NCBI RefSeq assembly: GCF_001592745.1
Contig: NZ_LUKD01000001.1
Coordinates: forward strand, 1,446,848-1,510,847
DNA from: Bdellovibrio bacteriovorus
Lineage (GTDB): Bacteria > Bdellovibrionota > Bdellovibrionia > Bdellovibrionales > Bdellovibrionaceae
Direction: 5' to 3'
DNA length: 64,000 bases
Shown here: positions 1 to 10,115 of the stretch, in pieces
Position numbering within the stretch: position 1 is the first letter of the stretch
Layout: every line of letters begins with the position of its first letter
Made by a program: the position numbers and the translations under genes
The notes under the pieces: model-generated
What the model was told of the DNA's origin: nothing
Seen by the model: the letters and a program-made list of their open reading frames with translations, nothing else
Database searches by the model: none

Positions 1-564
1 GCATTTGCAAATCTATACAGAAAAAATCCTTCCTTGCCGTCTTTGACTCAAGGACTGACGTTAACCTCGAAAGATTATTCTGAAGTAGAAGCAAATATCC
101 TTGATCAGAATCTTCGCACAAGTTTAATTCCGCGATCATTGCCCGGCAAGAAAGAGCCACAAAAAAGAAAAGTCGCCTCGGTTCATAAAGTCTGCGTCCT
201 TGCACCTTCAAGCGCCTTCATTGCCTCATTCAAAAAATCTGCAGGAAGATCGGTGTCTTCCAAATACCTCACCGGTGATTTCAGCAAAGATCTTGCAGCC
301 GAATGGATGACTTCAACGAAGTGCCCTGTGTCCGTGATCGCCATCACCGGCCCAAAAACCGCAGCTCTGGTAAAATCGCTTTCGCCACAAGAAAAGAAAT
401 CCGTCATCGTAGTAAACCTTGGCGCACCAAAACTATTAACGAAAGAAAAAGGCTATCTCCGAGTCCTTCAGCTTTACTTCAACCACACAGACTCCGGCCA
501 AAAAGTCGCTCAACACCTCGACGACATCTTAGCCTCCTCCACCACATCCTACGTCCTCCGCTAG
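1..564 (+). CDS. C-terminal part of a protein cut by the window edge; possibly a GH3-type C-terminal domain
   Basis: The reading frame is open from base 1 to the TAG stop, so the start lies outside the window and only about 187 residues are visible. They show no transmembrane stretch. A segment near the end reading VIVVNLGAPKLL, then a short alpha-helical tail, is reminiscent of the C-terminal domain of family 3 glycoside hydrolases (NagZ-like, peptidoglycan recycling), but the catalytic barrel would lie upstream and cannot be checked. The stop codon overlaps by two bases the dispersed 36-base repeat described next. Function is therefore tentative; the coding assignment is firmer. Confidence 0.5.
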   Translation, partial: AFANLYRKNPSLPSLTQGLTLTSKDYSEVEANILDQNLRTSLIPRSLPGKKEPQKRKVASVHKVCVLAPSSAFIASFKKSAGRSVSSKYLTGDFSKDLAAEWMTSTKCPVSVIAITGPKTAALVKSLSPQEKKSVIVVNLGAPKLLTKEKGYLRVLQLYFNHTDSGQKVAQHLDDILASSTTSYVLR

Positions 565-598
565 GTACCTGCTTCCCTTTCTGTCTAAAAGGTACCAG
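563..598 (+). repeat. Dispersed 36-base intergenic repeat, copy 1
   Basis: This 36-base segment starts with AGGTACCTGCTTCC and ends with AAAAGGTACCAG. The self-complementary GGTACC at each end can form a six-base-pair stem. A second copy of identical length lies at 30695-30730 on the other strand; 29 of 36 positions match without gaps. In both places the repeat begins at the stop codon of a gene and runs in the same direction as that gene. Confidence 0.7.
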
Positions 599-800
599 AT
601 TACCCTAATCCCCTAGCACCTTTTGGGTGACTAAACTTTAGACAGTGAGGGCGCGGGATGTCGCTCTGGGTGCTTACGTTTCGGGATGGCTTAATCTGCA
701 TCGGTTGGAGACGAATTTAATTCGTCTTCAGGAGCCTAAATCTCGGCATGAATGGGTCTGATTTTGCATTGTCTCTTTATAGATTTAGAGAGGCGGTAAC
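599..800. other. Intergenic region upstream of the metallopeptidase gene
   Basis: No convincing open frame is seen here. A perfect nine-base inverted repeat (AGACGAATT/AATTCGTCT) lies at 709-727. A purine-rich ribosome binding site (GAGAGGCGG, about 787-796) precedes the GTG start at 801. The promoter of the next gene must lie in this stretch, but no clear -35/-10 pair was identified. Confidence 0.4.
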
Positions 801-1763
801 GTGTCTGGAATTAAACTAGTATCAAAAGGTCTTTTGGCATTAGCGCTACTTCTTTCTGCGGGCCTAACATTTCACACGGTGGAATCCGAAGCAGCTCGCA
901 AACAAACACGTAAATCGGCGGCCAGGGCTGTACGTAATAAGGGAACTCCGGCAGGAGTATTCGCCCTTTATCAAAATCCTGTGTTTGGATACGGGAAATG
1001 TTTACCTCGCCTGGTTGAATCTGCAGACACGATTCTAAATCGCAACGGAATTGACACAGTAAAAGCTAACGATAAAGAAAAAATCGCGCTAGCTAAGGGT
1101 GTTGCTCAAGTCGAACGCCTTTTAGGTCAACCGATTCCTCGTGATTATCAGTATGACTATCAATGGATCGAAGCTTCGGGTCCTTGGAACTCGGGAATTT
1201 CTCGTCGCGGTTTCGTGACCGTGAAGCGCCCCCGCGGATCTCTTAAAGGTCAGCTTACAGGCCGCATGATGCATGAGTTGGGTCATCGCTTTGGTCATGC
1301 TAACAATAACGAAAACTACAACGAATACCGTCAACACATGCGCGGTAAGAAGTGCATGATCACAACTTACTGTGGAAAAAGCTTGAATGAAGAATTCGCT
1401 GAAGTTTTCGAAGCCTATGTTGTAAATCCTGATTTCTTGGCTAAGCACTGCCCTGATTCTTATGCTTACTTTAAGAATAAACTATTCAGAAATTCTGAAG
1501 ATTTGAATGTATCGTGTGAAGATCCAGATTCTATCTTAGAGCATGATGAAGAAGATGATATCAACGCGGTCGAAGATTCAGATGAAGAACAAATTGATGA
1601 AAGCAATGATTTCAAAATGCTTCTTCCAGAGTTAGGTCCAATTCCTGCGGCGAACCCACGCTTCACGAATATCGATTATACTCTGACTCCACCAGAGCCG
1701 ACAGTTCCCCTTTCGGAAATGAAGATTCCTGCCCCAACAGCTCGTCCTCGCGGATTGAGATAA
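801..1763 (+). CDS. Exported zinc metallopeptidase-like protein with HELGH motif
   Basis: The 320-residue protein starts at GTG with a good upstream purine-rich site. Residues 1-32 look like a signal peptide (basic start, hydrophobic run, then SEAA). The zinc-binding motif HELGH lies at about residues 158-162, within HELGHRFGH, and a likely third ligand or structural glutamate occurs in EEFAEVF at about 197-203. This layout is that of gluzincin-type peptidases; the EEFAE segment resembles the anthrax lethal factor-like group. The C-terminal third (from about residue 245) is very acidic and probably disordered, and it ends in a Pro-rich tail. It stands alone between an intergenic region and a bidirectional terminator. 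An exported peptidase acting on prey or cell-envelope protein is plausible but is inference. Confidence 0.7.
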   Translation: MSGIKLVSKGLLALALLLSAGLTFHTVESEAARKQTRKSAARAVRNKGTPAGVFALYQNPVFGYGKCLPRLVESADTILNRNGIDTVKANDKEKIALAKGVAQVERLLGQPIPRDYQYDYQWIEASGPWNSGISRRGFVTVKRPRGSLKGQLTGRMMHELGHRFGHANNNENYNEYRQHMRGKKCMITTYCGKSLNEEFAEVFEAYVVNPDFLAKHCPDSYAYFKNKLFRNSEDLNVSCEDPDSILEHDEEDDINAVEDSDEEQIDESNDFKMLLPELGPIPAANPRFTNIDYTLTPPEPTVPLSEMKIPAPTARPRGLR

Positions 1764-1780
1764 TCATAAGGATTAAAAAG

Positions 1781-1811
1781 AAAAAGGCCCTCTTTTCAGA
1801 GAGCCTTTTTT
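1781..1811. terminator. Bidirectional rho-independent terminator
   Basis: The stem AAAAAGGC-CTCT / AGAG-GCCTTTTT has one internal mismatch and a TTTC loop, with A-runs on one side and T-runs on the other. It separates the convergent metallopeptidase gene and atpC and can stop transcription from both sides. Confidence 0.8.
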
Positions 1812-1833
1812 ATTTTCGAATTTGAAATTTCGA

Positions 1834-2247
1834 TTACTTCTTAGCCTGAGAAGCAACTTCGATTTTCGCTCTTGCGCGAGCCCATTCACGTTGGAACTCT
1901 GTCCAGTCTTCGTCAGTGATGACTTCGTTCATCACTTTCTTTTCTGATTCCGCAAGGTATGCTTTAGTCATTTCAAGGTCGATCTCTTCTGGCAAATCAG
2001 CGATATTCGCTAAGATGTTCACGCCTTCAGGACTTACTTGGCAATAGCCCCAGCTGATAACAGCGGTTTCTTGCTTTTCTTTTCCTTTAAGTTTCCATTT
2101 CATCACGCCTGTTTCCAAAGTCGTGATCAAAGGCGCGTGACCAGGAAGAATATTAAGCTCTCCCTTAAATGCTGGAACAGTCACCTCTTCAACCTCTTGG
2201 CCTACGAGGATGCGCTTTTCCGGAGTCACGATCGTTAATTTAAACAT
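1834..2247 (-). CDS. atpC: ATP synthase F1 subunit epsilon
   Basis: This 137-residue protein is the epsilon subunit, part of the central stalk that couples rotation to catalysis and can inhibit ATP hydrolysis. The N-terminal beta-sandwich starts MFKLTIVTPEKRIL and contains the family-typical LPGHAPLIT near residue 36. The C-terminal helical hairpin (about 85-137) is rich in Glu, Arg and Lys. An in-frame ATG lies 15 bases further upstream, but the ribosome binding site AAGGGCGAG sits between the two, so the inner start was chosen. It is the last gene of the F1 operon and is followed by a terminator. Confidence 0.93.
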   Translation of the reverse strand: MFKLTIVTPEKRILVGQEVEEVTVPAFKGELNILPGHAPLITTLETGVMKWKLKGKEKQETAVISWGYCQVSPEGVNILANIADLPEEIDLEMTKAYLAESEKKVMNEVITDEDWTEFQREWARARAKIEVASQAKK

Positions 2248-2305
2248 ATCTCGCCCTTTCAAGCGGCAGACGCTTTAGGCAGCCTGCCGATGGGAAGTGC
2301 AGGTA

Positions 2306-3715
<1,410 letters not shown>

Positions 3716-3723
3716 TCAGCTCC

Positions 3724-4611
3724 CTATCCTTTAAGCGCTTCAGCGCCAGATACGATTTCAATCAATTCTGTAGTAATTTTTTCTTGTCTCAATTTGTTGT
3801 ACGTCAGAGTGAGTTTATTGATCATCTCTTTCGCATTGTTTGTCGCGTTTTCCATCGCGCTCATACGAGCACCATGTTCACCCGCAACAGACTCGGACAT
3901 ACATCTGTAAACTTGAAGGTCGAAATGCTTCTCAAGCAACTCTTTAATGATTTGCTCTGGAGCTGGTTCGAAAATCATATCTACAGAAAAGTTCGCTGCA
4001 GTCTCAGCTTCAGTGTTGAAAGTCGTCAATCCAAGATCAATTGGAAGAAGAGTTTCAGCCGTTACAACTTGAGAAATTGCAGATTTGAATTCGTTGTGAA
4101 TCACACGCACTTCGTCGTATGCACCTTCGAGGTAGTCATTCATCACACGATTCGCAACTTTAGAAGCCAACTCATAAGAGATGTCTTTATCAAGCTTCGT
4201 GATGTAATCAACCGGCTTAATACCTCTTCTGGCGAAGTAGTCATGACCACGACGACCCACGAAAAGGAAATCGATCTTCTCAAGGTTTGCTTTATTACTA
4301 TTATAATAAGCTTCAGTGAATTTATTGATATTGCTGTTGAAGGCGCCACAAAGACCGCGATCTGAAGTGATAACAACAAGCAAAACTTTCTTTACTTGTT
4401 CTTTCTTCTCCATCAACGGATGCGTCACCTTGTTTGTCACAGCGATATCCGCAATCACCTTACGCAAAGTCAGAGCATAAGGACGCATATTAACGATGTT
4501 ATTCTGCGCCTTTCTCAACTTCGCAGCAGACACGAGCTTCATCGCTTTCGTGATCTGCTGGGTGTTTTTAGTGGACTCAATCTGAGCCCGGATATCCTTC
4601 AAGCTTGCCAT
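3724..4611 (-). CDS. atpG: ATP synthase F1 subunit gamma
   Basis: The gamma subunit is the rotating central shaft of F1. The 295-residue protein begins with the typical helix (MASLKDIRAQIESTKNTQQI) that reaches into the alpha/beta hexamer, contains the SDRGLCGAFN core motif near residues 83-92, and ends with the conserved long helix (KLRQEKITTELIEIVSGAEAL). It lies between atpA (12 bases) and atpD (11 bases) in the usual order. Confidence 0.96.
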   Translation of the reverse strand: MASLKDIRAQIESTKNTQQITKAMKLVSAAKLRKAQNNIVNMRPYALTLRKVIADIAVTNKVTHPLMEKKEQVKKVLLVVITSDRGLCGAFNSNINKFTEAYYNSNKANLEKIDFLFVGRRGHDYFARRGIKPVDYITKLDKDISYELASKVANRVMNDYLEGAYDEVRVIHNEFKSAISQVVTAETLLPIDLGLTTFNTEAETAANFSVDMIFEPAPEQIIKELLEKHFDLQVYRCMSESVAGEHGARMSAMENATNNAKEMINKLTLTYNKLRQEKITTELIEIVSGAEALKG

Positions 4612-4623
4612 TTAAGCACCAAA

Positions 4624-6147
4624 TTACTTGTTAGAAGGTTGGAAGATAGCTTTGAACTCTTCAAGAGCTGCTAACAACGCTTTTTTAGTGTCGTCGCCAA
4701 TAGCTTTCTTCTCGCTAATAGTTTTGATGATGTCAGAGTGCTTGTTTTTCAAGAACTCGATCATCTCTTTTTCGTATCTCTTAACGTCTGTTTCTGGGTA
4801 AGCATCAACGAACGCGTTTCCAGCCGCGAAGATCATAACGATTTGCTCTTCAACTTTTACTGGAGAGTACTGAGGTTGTTTCAACACTTCGATCAAACGA
4901 CGACCACGAGCCAACTGTTGTTGAGACGCTTTATCCAAGTCAGATGCGAACGCAGCGAATGCTTCCATAGAACGGAACTGAGCAAGCTCAAGTTTCAAAG
5001 AACCTGCAACTTGTTTCATCGCTTTAATTTGAGCGGCACCACCCACGCGAGAAACTGATTTACCTACAGAGATAGCTGGACGCACACCTTTGTAGAATAG
5101 ATCTGATTCAAGGAAGATCTGACCGTCAGTGATAGAGATCACGTTCGTTGGGATATATGCAGAGATATCGCCCGCTTGTGTTTCGATGATTGGCAATGCA
5201 GTTAATGAACCGCCGCCTTTATCAGCTGACAATTTAGAAGCACGCTCAAGAAGACGGCTATGGCAATAGAACACGTCGCCTGGGTAAGCTTCACGTCCTG
5301 GAGGACGACGAAGAAGAAGAGACAATTGACGGTAAGCTTGAGCTTGTTTCGTCAAGTCATCGTAAACGATCAATGCATGTCTGCCAGTATCACGGAAGTA
5401 TTCCGCCATTGCCGTACCAGAGTAAGCAGCAAGATATTGAAGTGGAGCTGGATCAGATGCATTCGCCGCGATAACAGTCGTGTACTCAAGAGCGCCCGCT
5501 GCACGCAATTTTTCAACTACTAGAGCAACAGTCGATTGTTTTTGACCGATAGCTACGTAGAAGCAATGAACGTTTTGACCTTTTTGGTTGATGATAGCGT
5601 CAACTGCGATAGTCGTTTTACCAGTTTGACGGTCACCGATGATCAACTCACGTTGACCACGACCGATTGGTACTAGAGCGTCGATAGCTTTGATACCTGT
5701 TTGAAGAGGTTCTTCAACTGGGTGACGGTATACGATACCAGGTGCTTTTGTCTCAACGATACGAGAGTGAGGCGTGTTGATAGGACCACGACCGTCGATC
5801 GGGTTACCAAGAGCGTCTACTACGCGACCAAGAAGAGCTTCACCAACTGGAACGGAAACGATTTTTTTAGTTCTTTTAACAGTGTCGCCTTCTTTGATTT
5901 GGCGATCTTCACCAAACAAAACGGTACCAACGTGACCTTCTTCAAGGTTCAATACCATTCCGTATACTTCACCTGGGAACTCAACAAGTTCACCAGCCAT
6001 TGCGTTTTCAAGACCGTAGATACGAGCAACCCCGTCCCCTACTGCAAGAACGCTACCTGTTTCACTTACTTCAATCTTTTTATTGTATTGATTGATTTGC
6101 TCTTTGAGAACGCGACTGATTTCGTCGGCACGGATTTGTGTTTCCAT
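4624..6147 (-). CDS. atpA: ATP synthase F1 subunit alpha
   Basis: The 507-residue alpha subunit forms the hexamer with beta and binds non-catalytic nucleotide. The P-loop GDRQTGKT lies at about residues 171-178, and the alpha/beta signature with [15 protein letters not shown] lies in the C-terminal third. Length is normal. It starts two bases after the atpH stop, which suggests translational coupling. Confidence 0.97.
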   Translation of the reverse strand: METQIRADEISRVLKEQINQYNKKIEVSETGSVLAVGDGVARIYGLENAMAGELVEFPGEVYGMVLNLEEGHVGTVLFGEDRQIKEGDTVKRTKKIVSVPVGEALLGRVVDALGNPIDGRGPINTPHSRIVETKAPGIVYRHPVEEPLQTGIKAIDALVPIGRGQRELIIGDRQTGKTTIAVDAIINQKGQNVHCFYVAIGQKQSTVALVVEKLRAAGALEYTTVIAANASDPAPLQYLAAYSGTAMAEYFRDTGRHALIVYDDLTKQAQAYRQLSLLLRRPPGREAYPGDVFYCHSRLLERASKLSADKGGGSLTALPIIETQAGDISAYIPTNVISITDGQIFLESDLFYKGVRPAISVGKSVSRVGGAAQIKAMKQVAGSLKLELAQFRSMEAFAAFASDLDKASQQQLARGRRLIEVLKQPQYSPVKVEEQIVMIFAAGNAFVDAYPETDVKRYEKEMIEFLKNKHSDIIKTISEKKAIGDDTKKALLAALEEFKAIFQPSNK

Positions 6148-6149
6148 TT

Positions 6150-6698
6150 TTAGTTGGCTCTCCTGTTTAATTCTTCATTCAATTTTTTTAAGTGCGTGTC
6201 GATACTGTCATCAAAAGTCCATCCGCCAACTTGAGCAACAACGCCGCCCAAAAGCTTTGGATCTTGCTGGTAAGTCAATACGATCTTCTTATTAAGGACC
6301 TTATTGATTTTTTGTTCGATTTCTTTTTGTGCATCAGCTGACAGCGGCTGAGCAGAACGAATCACGCCACGAGTGATACCCTCTTCAAGGTCCAACATTT
6401 CTTGGAATGCGTGAACAACTTGATCAAGTGCCTCAAGACGGCCTTTTTCGCCCATCAATACCAATGTATTAAGCACTTCCTGAGAAACGCCTTTACCAGT
6501 CAAAGCCGCTTTTACTGCAGTGACTTTTTGGTCAGATGAAATCATCGGATTTGCAAAATAACTTTTTACAGAAGCGTCCATTTTGAAAGCCTCAGAAATC
6601 GCTTTCAATTCACCGAACACTTTTGAGTGTGTGCCTTGTTGTTTTGCTACGGCCAAAAGGGCTTTCGCGTAACTTTTTGCTACTTCACTAGTTCTCAT
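6150..6698 (-). CDS. atpH: ATP synthase subunit delta
   Basis: The delta subunit joins the top of the F1 hexamer to the peripheral stalk. The 182-residue protein begins with the helical bundle ([19 protein letters not shown]) and ends with the typical [27 protein letters not shown] segment of the family, quoted here in part only for orientation. It lies three bases after atpF and two before atpA. Family assignment is firm from the C-terminal motif and position. Confidence 0.94.
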   Translation of the reverse strand: MRTSEVAKSYAKALLAVAKQQGTHSKVFGELKAISEAFKMDASVKSYFANPMISSDQKVTAVKAALTGKGVSQEVLNTLVLMGEKGRLEALDQVVHAFQEMLDLEEGITRGVIRSAQPLSADAQKEIEQKINKVLNKKIVLTYQQDPKLLGGVVAQVGGWTFDDSIDTHLKKLNEELNRRAN

Positions 6699-6701
6699 CG
6701 G

Positions 6702-7250
6702 CTACACTCCAACGTGGTTGATAAAATCTTTTTGAAGTTTTTGTTGATCAGCGGAACCAATGTCTTTTGTCAAAACAGTGCGAGCCGCCTCCATAGAGTC
6801 TTTCAAAAGTTGATTGCGCAATTCGTTTTGTGCGCGCTGAACTTCAAGCTTTGCCGTCAACTCTGCATCTTGACGAATGCGCTTAGTAACTTCGTTAGCT
6901 TCATCCAAGATTTGTTTTTTCATGTCGTCAGCATGAGCTTGAGCTTTACGAAGAGACTCTTCGCGAGTCGCATCCAAGTTCGCAAGTTTGTTTTTGATAT
7001 CAACAAATTCTTTTTCTGCTTGCTCGCGAGCAAATGCAGATTTTTGAGCCGCCTCTAGGTAAGCCGCTTTTCTTCCAGAGAAGAAAGATACGATGCCATC
7101 TTTAGTGAAATAGATAAGACCCGCAACCAAGATAGCTACGTTGATCGCCTGGTACATAACCGCTGATGGAATACCATCATGGTGACCACCGCCAGCCGCA
7201 AGTGCTAGCGCAGGAGCTGTGATAATAAAAAGTGATACAAGCAACTTCAT
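6702..7250 (-). CDS. atpF: ATP synthase FO subunit b with N-terminal signal-like segment
   Basis: This is one of two b-type peripheral stalk subunits. Residues 1-19 look like a cleavable signal peptide (MKLLVSLFIITAPALALAA), followed by a His/Gly-rich spacer, one membrane segment at about 31-48 (YQAINVAILVAGLIYF), and a long charged coiled coil to residue 182. The signal-like extension is not present in the classic E. coli b subunit. It lies ten bases after the b' gene and is followed directly by atpH. Confidence 0.9.
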   Translation of the reverse strand: MKLLVSLFIITAPALALAAGGGHHDGIPSAVMYQAINVAILVAGLIYFTKDGIVSFFSGRKAAYLEAAQKSAFAREQAEKEFVDIKNKLANLDATREESLRKAQAHADDMKKQILDEANEVTKRIRQDAELTAKLEVQRAQNELRNQLLKDSMEAARTVLTKDIGSADQQKLQKDFINHVGV

Positions 7251-7260
7251 GTCTGCCCTC

Positions 7261-7692
7261 TTATTTTAACAACTTAGTAGTGATTGCCATCGCCACAGCA
7301 CTTGTTTGAGTTTTCAACTCAGACGCCGCTGCTTGAACTGCAGATGTGATTTTTGTGCGATTGGATTGAACAAGCTGCTCAGATTCAGAACGAGCTTTAG
7401 CAACAAGAGCTTCGTAGTCTTTGTTTGCTTGAGATTTCGCGGCATCAACGATGCTTTTAATCTGAGAGTTCAAGTCACGAGTTTTGGTTTCGTACTCAGT
7501 TTGCAACTCTACGGATTTATTTTGATATTCAAGAGCTAGATCTTCGCCCCCCTTTGTTCTTCTTTGTCTTTCATCCAAAGCGTGCGCATATGGTGCGAAC
7601 ACGACTTTGCTTAGAAAGATCAAAGCAATAGCAAAAAGAACAAACTGAAAGGCCGCTGTGGTATTGATACCTAATTGTCCAAAAATGTCCAT
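7261..7692 (-). CDS. atpF': ATP synthase FO subunit b' (second b-type subunit)
   Basis: The 143-residue protein has one N-terminal membrane helix (about residues 12-35) and then a charged coiled coil (KGGEDLALEYQNKSVELQ and on). Paired with atpF it would form a heterodimeric peripheral stalk, as in photosynthetic bacteria and several former deltaproteobacteria. It is the first gene of the b'-b-delta-alpha-gamma-beta-epsilon operon, with a possible promoter about 35-65 bases upstream. Confidence 0.9.
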   Translation of the reverse strand: MDIFGQLGINTTAAFQFVLFAIALIFLSKVVFAPYAHALDERQRRTKGGEDLALEYQNKSVELQTEYETKTRDLNSQIKSIVDAAKSQANKDYEALVAKARSESEQLVQSNRTKITSAVQAAASELKTQTSAVAMAITTKLLK

Positions 7693-7726
7693 TTGGTTGA
7701 AATCCCTACTGATTTTTTGAGCTTTG

Positions 7727-7756
7727 GGATTAGCATCCGTGCTTGGAACTGGTCAA
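7727..7756 (-). promoter_or_regulatory. Possible promoter of the ATP synthase F1 operon
   Basis: On the minus strand TTGACC (7756-7751) is followed after 18 bases by TAATCC (7732-7727), upstream of the b' start at 7692. The -35 box matches the vegetative consensus well, the -10 box only partly. Confidence 0.35.
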
Positions 7757-7786
7757 CGTAATTTTACTACTTGATAATGTTAGTGC

Positions 7787-8152
7787 CTAAGACTTAGGCA
7801 TATAGGACGCACCCTCGAAAACAACCCCTTCATCAATGCGCAAACTAGGGCTTGTCACCGTGCCTTTAAACACAGCAGGTGGGTGCATAATAACTCTGCG
7901 GCGGGCAAAGAGATTTCCCTCAACCCGGCCACTAATAACTATAGTATCAGCCTCAATTTGGGCGGTCACAAAGGCGCCCTCATTAATAACGATGGTATCT
8001 TTAGTAAAGATTTCCCCCTTAAAATCCCCGCCGATTTGCACGGTGCCTTCGAAGCTGAGCTTTCCTTCGAAATGCGTCCCCTGGTCAAGGATTGCTGTCA
8101 CATGACCAGAAAGGAGATCTTCTTGTAATGATGGAGGAAATGCTACTGCCAT
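7787..8152 (-). CDS. Bactofilin (polymer-forming cytoskeletal protein)
   Basis: The 121-residue protein is a small bactofilin: short hydrophilic ends around a series of beta-strand repeats (FEGKLSFEGTVQIGGDFKGEIF, then TIVISGRVEGNLFARRRVIM, quoted in pieces). Such proteins form filaments at the membrane that organise cell-wall synthesis, stalks or chromosome segregation. Its start overlaps the end of parB by ten bases. A link to ParABS positioning, as known for Myxococcus bactofilins, is suggested by this context but not shown. The last codons lie in a GCCTAAG/TTAGGC palindrome. Confidence 0.88.
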   Translation of the reverse strand: MAVAFPPSLQEDLLSGHVTAILDQGTHFEGKLSFEGTVQIGGDFKGEIFTKDTIVINEGAFVTAQIEADTIVISGRVEGNLFARRRVIMHPPAVFKGTVTSPSLRIDEGVVFEGASYMPKS

Positions 8153-9168
8153 CCTTCTTTAAGCCTATCTACTAAGTTAGTAAGTTCATCGTCCGAATAG
8201 AAGTGAATACTAATCTTACCTTTTGAGTTGGAATAATCAATGTTCACTTTCGTGCCCAGGATCTTTTGTAGCTCGTCGCCAAGCCCCGCGATCAAGCGTT
8301 GTGTAACATTAGAATCAAAGGAGACTGGCTCCTCTTTTTCGTCCGCTCCCTTTACAACGGCCTGCACCATTTTTTCGAGCTTACGAACCGCAATTTTTTC
8401 GTTCACAACTTTTTTCGCGAACTCAAGCTGCTTCTTTGGATCCGGCAAAGCCAAAAGAACTTTTGCGTGTCCCACGGATAAAGTGTTTTCAGAAATCATG
8501 TTTTTAATTTCTTCAGACAAAGAAAGAAGGCGCACGGCGTTTGCGACTGTCGCACGATCCTTACCTACTTTTTCAGCCACTTGCTGTTGAGACAATTTAA
8601 ACTCTGTGATGAGGCGAGAATAACCCTCTGCCTCTTCGATCGGATTCAAATCTTCACGCTGAATATTTTCAACAATCGCCAATTCAAGTGCTTGTTTGTC
8701 ATCGTAATTCTTAAGGATAACTGGAACTTCATGAAGTCCCGCAAGCTGAGCCGCTCTCCAACGACGTTCCCCGGCTACGATTTCAAGTTTCCCTGCGGTC
8801 GTACGACGAGCCACGATCGGCTGAAGAATTCCGTTCTCTTTAATAGACTGAGACAGCTCTTGAAGCGGCTCTTTTTCAAAGGACGTACGTGGTTGGTACT
8901 TACCCGGAGAAAGCTTATCAATTCCCACTTTCCAGATTTTGCTCTCAGGATCTACGGGAGGGGCGACGGGTGTCGCTTGTTGAGAGCTCACAGGAGCAGT
9001 GGGAGTTGATGGAGTTGCTACATTATTAGATGCTGTTGCGCCAGTCGGAGCCGACGCAGAAGGAGCCTTGGTTGGAATTTCTGCCGGAGCAGGTCCGCCC
9101 AATAAAGAGCCTAGGCCGCGACCCAAACCCTTCTTTTTGTTTGAAGATTCAACAGCAAAATCAGACAT
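8143..9168 (-). CDS. parB: Chromosome partitioning protein ParB
   Basis: The 341-residue ParB is a CTP-dependent clamp that loads at parS and spreads along DNA. The N-terminal 75 residues are Ala/Pro/Thr-rich and likely flexible, longer than in many ParB proteins; they begin with the Gly-rich KKGLGRGLGSLLGG that usually contacts ParA. The ParB/Srx domain with GERRWRAAQLAG lies near residues 138-149, and the helix-turn-helix follows (about 190-230). The start overlaps the parA stop by eight bases (ATGTCTGA). Two perfect parS sites lie just upstream of parA. Confidence 0.95.
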   Translation of the reverse strand: MSDFAVESSNKKKGLGRGLGSLLGGPAPAEIPTKAPSASAPTGATASNNVATPSTPTAPVSSQQATPVAPPVDPESKIWKVGIDKLSPGKYQPRTSFEKEPLQELSQSIKENGILQPIVARRTTAGKLEIVAGERRWRAAQLAGLHEVPVILKNYDDKQALELAIVENIQREDLNPIEEAEGYSRLITEFKLSQQQVAEKVGKDRATVANAVRLLSLSEEIKNMISENTLSVGHAKVLLALPDPKKQLEFAKKVVNEKIAVRKLEKMVQAVVKGADEKEEPVSFDSNVTQRLIAGLGDELQKILGTKVNIDYSNSKGKISIHFYSDDELTNLVDRLKEGWQ

Positions 9169-9994
9169 TTACTTCCCCTTCGTAAGCATTTTGTTGTGTC
9201 TGCGGAGCTGCTTCCGAAGTCGTTTTTTGCACTGAACGCGCAATAACCTCTTTAGCTAATTCCAGATATCTTGTCGCGCCGATGGATTTGCTGTCGTATT
9301 CGAAGATGGATTGACCATGGCTCGGTGCCTCGCTGAGGCGTACATTTCTTGGGATGATGGCGTTAAATACTTTATCGCCAAAGTGATTCTTGATCTCGGT
9401 CACAACTTGGTGACTTAGATTATTACGACTATCGAACATCGTTAGAACGATGCCTTCGATGTGCAATTGCGGATTCAAATTCTTTTTGATCAAACCTGCT
9501 GTATTTAGAAGTTGGCTCAATCCTTCCAGCGCATAGTATTCACATTGAAGTGGTACCAAGAAACTATCTGCCGCATTCAAAGCATTTAAAGTAATTAGAC
9601 CCAATGATGGTGGACAGTCGATGATCACGAAGTCATATTGATCAGCTACTGTCGCGATCGCTTGTTTAAGACGATATTCACGATGCGGCATATCAACAAG
9701 CTCAATCTCTGCTCCGACTAGATCAGGATTAGCCGTGGATACCTTTAAGTTTCCATTTGCTGTGTTTTGAGTAGCCTCGGCCAAAGTTTTTTCGCCGATG
9801 AGTACGTGGTAGCTGTTCGCATCCTGGCTTTCGTATCTTTTGATACCCAAGCCGCTGGAAGCATTCCCTTGAGGATCCATATCGATCAAAAGAACTCGTT
9901 TTCCGAGGGTAGCCAGGGCAGAAGAGATGTTAACAGACGTCGTTGTCTTGCCTACGCCACCTTTTTGGTTAGCTATACAGATCGTTTTTGCCAT
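9161..9994 (-). CDS. parA: Chromosome partitioning ATPase ParA
   Basis: The 277-residue ParA/Soj ATPase moves ParB-parS complexes over the nucleoid. The deviant Walker A motif KGGVGKTT starts about residue 10, and the Walker B-like stretch VIIDCPPSLG lies at about 121-130. The frame is open 48 bases further upstream, but AAGGAGG just before the ATG at 9994 fixes the start. Transcription is divergent from the lipoprotein gene at 10116, with a parS site in the shared upstream region. Confidence 0.95.
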   Translation of the reverse strand: MAKTICIANQKGGVGKTTTSVNISSALATLGKRVLLIDMDPQGNASSGLGIKRYESQDANSYHVLIGEKTLAEATQNTANGNLKVSTANPDLVGAEIELVDMPHREYRLKQAIATVADQYDFVIIDCPPSLGLITLNALNAADSFLVPLQCEYYALEGLSQLLNTAGLIKKNLNPQLHIEGIVLTMFDSRNNLSHQVVTEIKNHFGDKVFNAIIPRNVRLSEAPSHGQSIFEYDSKSIGATRYLELAKEVIARSVQKTTSEAAPQTQQNAYEGEVNV

Positions 9995-10096
9995 TTTTCC
10001 TCCTTGAGATTCAAAAATCAGACTTTTTGGAAAAACTTGCAAGAATAAAGACTAGTTTTTCGCGCCACACCTTATGATTTTTTGAAAAACAGCCGA

Positions 10097-10112
10097 TGTT
10101 CCACGTGGAACA
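10097..10112. promoter_or_regulatory. parS site 1
   Basis: TGTTCCACGTGGAACA is a perfect 16-base palindrome that differs from the common parS consensus TGTTTCACGTGAAACA at two symmetrical positions. It lies in the parA upstream region and ends three bases before the start codon of the neighbouring lipoprotein gene, where a Shine-Dalgarno site would be expected. Confidence 0.92.
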
Positions 10113-10115
10113 ACC

